Program-made: the position numbers and the translations under genes
Part shown: one piece after another, positions 59,484-64,000 of the stretch
Layout of the letters: each line of letters opens with the position of its first letter
How positions within the stretch are numbered: position 1 is the first letter of the stretch
The notes under the pieces: generated by a model
What the model was told of the DNA's origin: nothing
What the model saw: only the letters and a program-made list of their open reading frames with translations
Databases searched by the model: none
Assembly: GCF_030815975.1 (NCBI RefSeq)
Contig: NZ_JAUSXL010000002.1
Span: 2,046,001 to 2,110,000 of the forward strand
Source of the DNA: Variovorax paradoxus
Lineage (GTDB): Bacteria; Pseudomonadota; Gammaproteobacteria; Burkholderiales; Burkholderiaceae_C
Direction: 5' to 3'
Length of the DNA stretch: 64,000 bases

Positions 59484-60992
59484 ATGAGCACCGCACCCAA
59501 ACAGACAGCGCGCGGACAGTCCGCCACCATCGAAGCGCTCGAGCCCAACGAGTTCTCCGACCTGCTGCAGCGCGAGTTCAAGCCCAAGACCGACCAGGCG
59601 CGCGAGGCGGTGCAGAGTGCCGTCAAGACGCTGGCGGTGCAGGCGCTCGAAAGCACCGTCACCATCTCGAACGACGCCTACCGCACCGTGCAGGCGATCA
59701 TCACCGAGATCGACCGCAAGCTCTCCGAGCAGATCAACCAGATCCTGCATCACGAAGACTTCCAGCAGCTCGAAGGCGCATGGCGCGGCCTGCACTACCT
59801 GGTCAACAACACCGAGACCGACGAGCAGCTCAAGATCCGCGTGATGTGCGCCTCCAAGCGCGAAGTGGCGCGCTCGCTCAAGCGCCACAAGGGCATCGGC
59901 TGGGACCAGAGCCCGCTGTTCAAGAAGATCTACGAGCACGAGTACGGCCAGTTCGGCGGCGAGCCCTTCGGCGCGCTGATCGGCGACTTCCATTTCGACC
60001 ACAGCCCGCCCGATGTCGAGATGTTGGGAGAAATGGCCAAGATCGCCGCGGCCGCGCACTGCCCCTTCATTGCCGGCGCATCGCCCACGGTGATGCAGAT
60101 GGACTCGTGGCAGGAACTGTCGAACCCGCGCGACCTGACCAAGATCTTCCAGAACACCGAGCACACCGCATGGCGTTCGCTGCGCGAGTCGGAAGATGCG
60201 CGCTACATCGGCCTGGCCATGCCGCGCTTCCTGGCGCGCCTGCCCTATGGCGCGCGCACCAATCCGGTCGACGAGTTCGAGTTCGAGGAAGAAACCGATT
60301 CGGCCCTGCACAACCGCTACACCTGGGCCAACTCGGCCTATGCGATGGGTGTGAACATCAATCGCTCGTTCAAGCAGTACGGCTGGTGCACGTCCATCCG
60401 CGGCGTGGAGTCGGGCGGTGCGGTCGAGAACCTGCCTACCCACACCTTCCCGACGGACGATGGCGGCGTGGACATGAAGTGCCCCACCGAAATCGCCATC
60501 AGCGACCGGCGCGAGGCCGAGCTCGCCAAGAACGGCTTCATGCCGCTGGTGCACCGCAAGAACTCCGACTTTGCGGCCTTCATCGGCGCGCAGTCGCTGC
60601 AGCTGCCGGCCGAGTACCACGACGCGGACGCCACGGCCAATGCCAACCTGGCGGCGCGCCTGCCCTACCTGTTCGCATGCTGCCGCTTCGCGCACTACCT
60701 CAAGTGCATCGTGCGCGACAAGATCGGTTCGTTCCGCGAGCGCGAGGACATGGAGCGCTGGCTCAACGACTGGATCATGAACTACGTGGACGGCAGCCCC
60801 GGCACGTCGTCGCAGGACACGAAGGCAATGAAGCCGCTGGCGGCGGCCGAAGTCCAGGTGGAAGCCATCGAGGACAACCCTGGCTACTACGCCGCCAAGT
60901 TTTTTCTCCGGCCGCACTATCAGCTCGAAGGGCTGACGGTGTCATTGCGGCTGGTTTCGAAGCTGCCATCCAACAAGAAGGACAGCAGCTAG
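59484..60992 (+). CDS. tssC: type VI secretion sheath large subunit TssC
   Basis: A 502-residue TssC/VipB. Marks are the N-terminal helix region, EGAWRGLHYLVNNTETDEQLKIRV near residue 95, LIGDFHFDHSPPDVEML near 165, SPTVMQMDSWQEL and the C-terminal GYYAAKFFLRPHYQLEGLTVSLRLVS. The second sheath component, which is disassembled by ClpV after contraction. Starts 18 bases after tssB. Confidence 0.97.
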   Translation: MSTAPKQTARGQSATIEALEPNEFSDLLQREFKPKTDQAREAVQSAVKTLAVQALESTVTISNDAYRTVQAIITEIDRKLSEQINQILHHEDFQQLEGAWRGLHYLVNNTETDEQLKIRVMCASKREVARSLKRHKGIGWDQSPLFKKIYEHEYGQFGGEPFGALIGDFHFDHSPPDVEMLGEMAKIAAAAHCPFIAGASPTVMQMDSWQELSNPRDLTKIFQNTEHTAWRSLRESEDARYIGLAMPRFLARLPYGARTNPVDEFEFEEETDSALHNRYTWANSAYAMGVNINRSFKQYGWCTSIRGVESGGAVENLPTHTFPTDDGGVDMKCPTEIAISDRREAELAKNGFMPLVHRKNSDFAAFIGAQSLQLPAEYHDADATANANLAARLPYLFACCRFAHYLKCIVRDKIGSFREREDMERWLNDWIMNYVDGSPGTSSQDTKAMKPLAAAEVQVEAIEDNPGYYAAKFFLRPHYQLEGLTVSLRLVSKLPSNKKDSS

Positions 60993-61041
60993 TTCAACGG
61001 TGTCCCGCAATCGGGCATATATATAACTTTGGGGGTTAATC

Positions 61042-61524
61042 ATGGCAGTAGACATGTTCATGCGCGTCGAGGGCGCGAACGGCGAATCCAAGGACTCGAA
61101 CCACAAGGACTGGACGGATATCAAGTCGTTCGCATGGGGAGCAACGCAGCCTGGAAACATGGTCAGCGGCGGCGGGGGCGGTGTGGGCAAGGCGAGCTTC
61201 AACGACCTGCAGGTGCTCGCGCGCATCGACAAGGCGGCGCCGTCGGTGATGAAGAACTGCGCGAGCGGCAAGCACCTGAGCAAGGTCGAAGTGTCGCTGT
61301 GCAAGGCGGGTGGCTCGCAGATCGAATACACGCGCGTCACGCTGGAGGAAGTGCTGGTCACCTCGGTGCAGTACACGGCCGAGCAGAGCGGCGATGCGGT
61401 GCTGGTGCAGTTCGCATTCCAGGCGGCCAAGGTGAAGCAGCAGTACTGGGAGCAGACCGACAAGGGCGGCAAGGGCGCCGAAACCGTGCTGGCCTGGAAC
61501 ATCAAGGAAAACCGGGAATCCTGA
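61042..61524 (+). CDS. hcp: type VI secretion tube protein Hcp (TssD)
   Basis: A 160-residue Hcp, the inner tube protein pushed out by the sheath. It opens MAVDMFMRVEGANGESKDSNH and has the family segments DIKSFAWGATQPGN, VLARIDKAAPSVMKNCASGKHL and EVLVTSVQY. The leader just upstream is AT-rich (CATATATATAACTTTGGGGG), so hcp may have its own promoter for high expression. Glycine-rich insert GGGGGVG near residue 43. Confidence 0.96.
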   Translation: MAVDMFMRVEGANGESKDSNHKDWTDIKSFAWGATQPGNMVSGGGGGVGKASFNDLQVLARIDKAAPSVMKNCASGKHLSKVEVSLCKAGGSQIEYTRVTLEEVLVTSVQYTAEQSGDAVLVQFAFQAAKVKQQYWEQTDKGGKGAETVLAWNIKENRES

Positions 61525-61631
61525 TTTCCCCTTTTGCTTGTTTCCGACCGGCCCGCGCATGCCGCGGGCCGGTCGCCTGCAGATATATGGCGACGGCCCT
61601 CGGGCCGTGCGCGAGTCAATGAGGAAGTTTC

Positions 61632-62498
61632 ATGGGCGATGGGTTTGCAGTGCTGGGCGAGCGCTCCGTGGCCGAACACACCGAATGGGTACAGCGGCAG
61701 ATTCGCGCGAGTCCACAGAATGCCGGCCTGCGGCTTGCCCTGTGCCACTTTCTTGCGCTGCGGGGCGAGTGGCAGCGGGCTGAAGACCAGCTCAAGCTGG
61801 CCGCGAAGATCGATCCTTCCTTCGCTCCCGCCAGCGCCACCTGCGCAATGGCGCTGGCCGCCGAGCGGCATCGAACCGAATTCTGGAACGGCGGCCGTGC
61901 GCCGGCCGTCATTGCCGGCGAGGCCGACTGGGTCGCGGCGCTGATGGCCGCCGCGGCGCTGCCGTTCGAGCAGGCCGCGGAAGCGGCCGAACTGCGCGAA
62001 GCCGCGCGGCAGGATGCGCCCGCGCTGCAGGGCACGCTGAGCTGCGTCGACCGTTCGGACGCGCGCACCGTGCAGGCCATCGACGGCGAGCCCGTGGAAA
62101 CCAGCGAGTTCGCTTGGCTTTGCGATGGCGACGTGCGCATTGGCGCCGTGCTCGAACTCCTCACGCCTTCGGGCTATGCGTGGCTGCCGCTGCCGGCGGT
62201 GCGGCGCCTCCAGTTCTCCCGTCCGCAGCACCTGGTCGACCTGCTCTGGGCGCCGGCCGAGATCGTGCTGCACGACGGGCGCGGGCTCAACGGCCTGGTG
62301 CCGGTGCGCTATCCCGGCGCGCTCGATGCGCTGGACGACGAAACAACCCTGGGCCGCCGTACCGACTGGCTGCCGCTGGCCGGCGAAGAGCAGTACGCCG
62401 GCGTGGGCCAGCGCACGCTGATCAGCGAAGCCGGCGACCATTCGCTGCTTGACATCCGCCTGGTCGAGTTCGCGCCTGCAGAGAGTGCCGCGCAGTGA
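61632..62498 (+). CDS. tagJ: type VI secretion accessory protein TagJ (ImpE/SciE family)
   Basis: A 288-residue ImpE-type protein. The N-terminal half is TPR-like (QIRASPQNAGLRLALCHFLALRGEWQRAEDQLKLAAKIDPSF), and a C-terminal domain has PVRYPGALDALDDETTLGRRTDWLPL. TagJ binds the TssB sheath subunit in Pseudomonas. The preceding 107 bases after hcp contain a GCGCATGCCGCGGGCC hairpin region. Overlaps tssE by four bases. Confidence 0.9.
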   Translation: MGDGFAVLGERSVAEHTEWVQRQIRASPQNAGLRLALCHFLALRGEWQRAEDQLKLAAKIDPSFAPASATCAMALAAERHRTEFWNGGRAPAVIAGEADWVAALMAAAALPFEQAAEAAELREAARQDAPALQGTLSCVDRSDARTVQAIDGEPVETSEFAWLCDGDVRIGAVLELLTPSGYAWLPLPAVRRLQFSRPQHLVDLLWAPAEIVLHDGRGLNGLVPVRYPGALDALDDETTLGRRTDWLPLAGEEQYAGVGQRTLISEAGDHSLLDIRLVEFAPAESAAQ

Positions 62499-63055
62499 GT
62501 TCCGTCCTGCCAGCCAGCCGTTCGGCCCTGGAGTCCGATGGCGACCAGCAAGAAAGCGTTGCACGCGACCGCCTGCAGCCGGTGCTGCTCGACCGCCTGA
62601 CCGACAAGCAGCCGCAAAGCCGCCAGGAGCGCGCGGGTGCGTTCCTCATGAGCGGCAAGCTGCTGCGCGATTCGGTGCTGCGCGATCTGCAGTGGCTGCT
62701 CAACACCACCAATTTCGGCGCGGACCACACCATCAACGCCATGCCACGCGCGCGGCGCTCGGTCGTGAACTACGGCGTGCGCGGCTGGGCCGGCGGGCGC
62801 ATGTCGGAAGTCGACTTCGCCGACGTCGAGGCCGCCATCCGCGCCGCGATCATCGACTTCGAGCCGCGCATCATGAAGGACAGCATCGACGTGCGCTGTG
62901 TCACCGATGCCACCGACCTCGAGCACCACAACCTGCTCGCGCTCGAGATCCGCGGCACGCTGTGGTCGGTGCCCTACCCGATCGAATTCATCCTGCGCTC
63001 CGAGCTCGACCTCGAGAGCGGCCACATGGTCCTGCGGCCGACGGGAGGGCTCTGA
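62495..63055 (+). CDS. tssE: type VI secretion baseplate protein TssE (gp25-like)
   Basis: A 186-residue gp25-like lysozyme-related baseplate protein. It contains SVLRDLQWLLNTTNFG near residue 60, the gp25 mark SVVNYGVRGWAGGRMSEVDF near 90, and EIRGTLWSVPYPIEFILRSELDLESGHM at the end. The start is GTG at 62495, overlapping the tagJ stop (GTGA). Length is normal. Confidence 0.93.
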   Translation: MSSVLPASRSALESDGDQQESVARDRLQPVLLDRLTDKQPQSRQERAGAFLMSGKLLRDSVLRDLQWLLNTTNFGADHTINAMPRARRSVVNYGVRGWAGGRMSEVDFADVEAAIRAAIIDFEPRIMKDSIDVRCVTDATDLEHHNLLALEIRGTLWSVPYPIEFILRSELDLESGHMVLRPTGGL

Positions 63056-63087
63056 TGCCGATGCGCGAAGTGCTTTCCCCGCATGGC

Positions 63088-63117
63088 TCCCTCTCCCACA
63101 GGGAGAGGGAACAAGAA
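63088..63117. repeat. GGGAGAGGG palindromic repeat between tssE and tssF
   Basis: TCCCTCTCCC (63088-63097) and GGGAGAGGGA (63101-63110) are perfect inverse complements around ACA. ACAAG follows, as in the copies at 37497 and 52376. It lies within a cluster expected to be one operon, 18-25 bases before the tssF ATG. Confidence 0.75.
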
Positions 63118-63134
63118 GAAGGCGGGCCCCGCTG

Positions 63135-64000
63135 ATGGACGCACGGCTGCTGGACTACTACAACCGCGAACTCACCTACATGCACGAGCTCGGTGCCGAG
63201 TTCGCGCAGCGCTATCCGAAGATCGCCGGGCGGCTGGGCATGCGCGGCATCGAGGTCAGCGATCCCTACGTGGAGCGCCTGCTCGAGGGCTTCAGCTTTC
63301 TCACGGCGCGCATCCAGCTCAAGATGGATGCGGAGTTTCCGCGCTTCTCGCAACGGCTGCTCGAGGTGGTGTACCCCAACTTCCTCGCGCCGCTGCCCGC
63401 CATGGCCGTGGTGCAGATCGACGGCAACCTCAACGAGGGCTCGCTGAAGGCCGGCTACGAACTGCCGCGCCACACGATCATGCGCGGGCGCATGATCAAG
63501 GGCGAGCAGACGGCCTGCGAATTCCGCACCGGCCATGAGGTCACGCTGTGGCCCATCAGGGTCGCGGATGCGGGCATCGGCCCCGTGCCGGCGGAAATCG
63601 CGCATGCGATGCCCGCGGTCGCCCAGCGCGCGAAGAGCGCGATCACCATCAAGCTCGAAGCGGTGGGCGGCACCACCTTCGCCGAGTTGCCGATCGACCG
63701 GCTCGAGTTCTTTCTCTCGGGCGCGGAGCTGCACGCGCTGCGCGTGCTCGAGCTGGCGGTGCACCACAGCGTCGGCGCGGTATGCCGGGGCGGCGCGGGC
63801 GGCAAGGCACGGATCGTTCCGCTTGGCGACGAAGCCATTCGCCACGAGGGCTTCGACCCCGAGCAGGCGCTGCTGCCCTACGACGCGCGCTCGTTCCAGG
63901 GCTACCGGCTGCTGCACGAGTACTTCGCTTTTCCCGACCGCTACCTGTTCTTCAGCGTGAAGAACCTGCGCGCGGCGGCCGCGGCCATTGGCGGTACCAC
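63135..64000 (+). CDS. tssF: type VI secretion baseplate protein TssF, N-terminal part (runs off right edge)
   Basis: The first 288 residues of TssF (about 600 expected). It opens MDARLLDYYNRELTYMHELGAEFAQRYPKIAGRLGM, the typical TssF start, then VERLLEGFSFLTARIQLKMDAEFPRF and LLEVVYPNFLAPLPAMAVVQI. It is part of the wedge complex with TssG, TssE and TssK. The remainder of the cluster lies beyond the window. Confidence 0.95.
   Translation, partial: MDARLLDYYNRELTYMHELGAEFAQRYPKIAGRLGMRGIEVSDPYVERLLEGFSFLTARIQLKMDAEFPRFSQRLLEVVYPNFLAPLPAMAVVQIDGNLNEGSLKAGYELPRHTIMRGRMIKGEQTACEFRTGHEVTLWPIRVADAGIGPVPAEIAHAMPAVAQRAKSAITIKLEAVGGTTFAELPIDRLEFFLSGAELHALRVLELAVHHSVGAVCRGGAGGKARIVPLGDEAIRHEGFDPEQALLPYDARSFQGYRLLHEYFAFPDRYLFFSVKNLRAAAAAIGGT

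Overview
The window reads as a chromosomal segment of a high-GC betaproteobacterium of the order Burkholderiales, most likely Comamonadaceae and Variovorax-like. The grounds are very high G+C with strong third-position bias, GTP-type PEP carboxykinase, methionine synthase split into two genes, a complete HutF/HutG-type histidine pathway, Bug/TTT receptors, and many short GC-rich palindromic repeats between genes. No rRNA, tRNA, CRISPR array, transposase or prophage gene was seen. The genus is an inference from style, not from a marker gene.

Layout. 1-12 kb is a housekeeping mix: a partial LysR regulator, a two-helix membrane protein, pckG, a 50-residue membrane peptide, threonine dehydratase, a tandem AAA+ ATPase, two poly-Gly lipoproteins (an S41 protease and a nucleoside hydrolase, the latter behind a perfect 28-bp palindrome), and recQ. 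12-28 kb is a histidine-utilisation locus: an ABC importer, HutC repressor, hutH, hutU, four or five transport or amino-acid genes, then hutD, hutI, hutF, hutG. Three TGTATA-type palindromes that look like HutC operators sit in front of the importer and hutH. 28-34 kb holds the two halves of MetH, separated by an SH3-domain protein and a divergent LysR/PACE-efflux pair. The large half follows a clear SAH riboswitch whose output hairpin masks the ribosome binding site. 34-37.5 kb is a three-gene lipid-linked sugar transfer module (membrane glycosyltransferase, GT2, GtrA).

37.5-57.6 kb is the most interesting part: what looks like a complete front end for nicotinamide/nicotinate catabolism by a reductive route in an aerobe. 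It encodes an exported nicotinamidase, branched-chain-type ABC transport components, a NicA/NicB-like molybdenum hydroxylase with a C-terminal triple-heme cytochrome, a 6-hydroxynicotinate reductase like that of nicotinate-fermenting Eubacterium barkeri, an enamidase, a ferredoxin-NADP reductase, an ApbE-like (UPF0280) protein and two DUF1185 paralogues of unknown role, all near a TetR regulator. The livHM permease fusion carries a one-base frameshift, and a 568-bp imperfect palindrome interrupts the liv genes. 57.7-64 kb is the start of a type VI secretion cluster (tssA, tssB, tssC, hcp, tagJ, tssE, tssF), running off the right edge.

Several copies of a CCCTCTCCC/GGGAGAGGG-type repeat lie directly before start codons, where their last bases appear to act as the ribosome binding site. 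One pair is translated in frame inside the NicB-like protein, and a different repeat encodes the tail of the TetR regulator.
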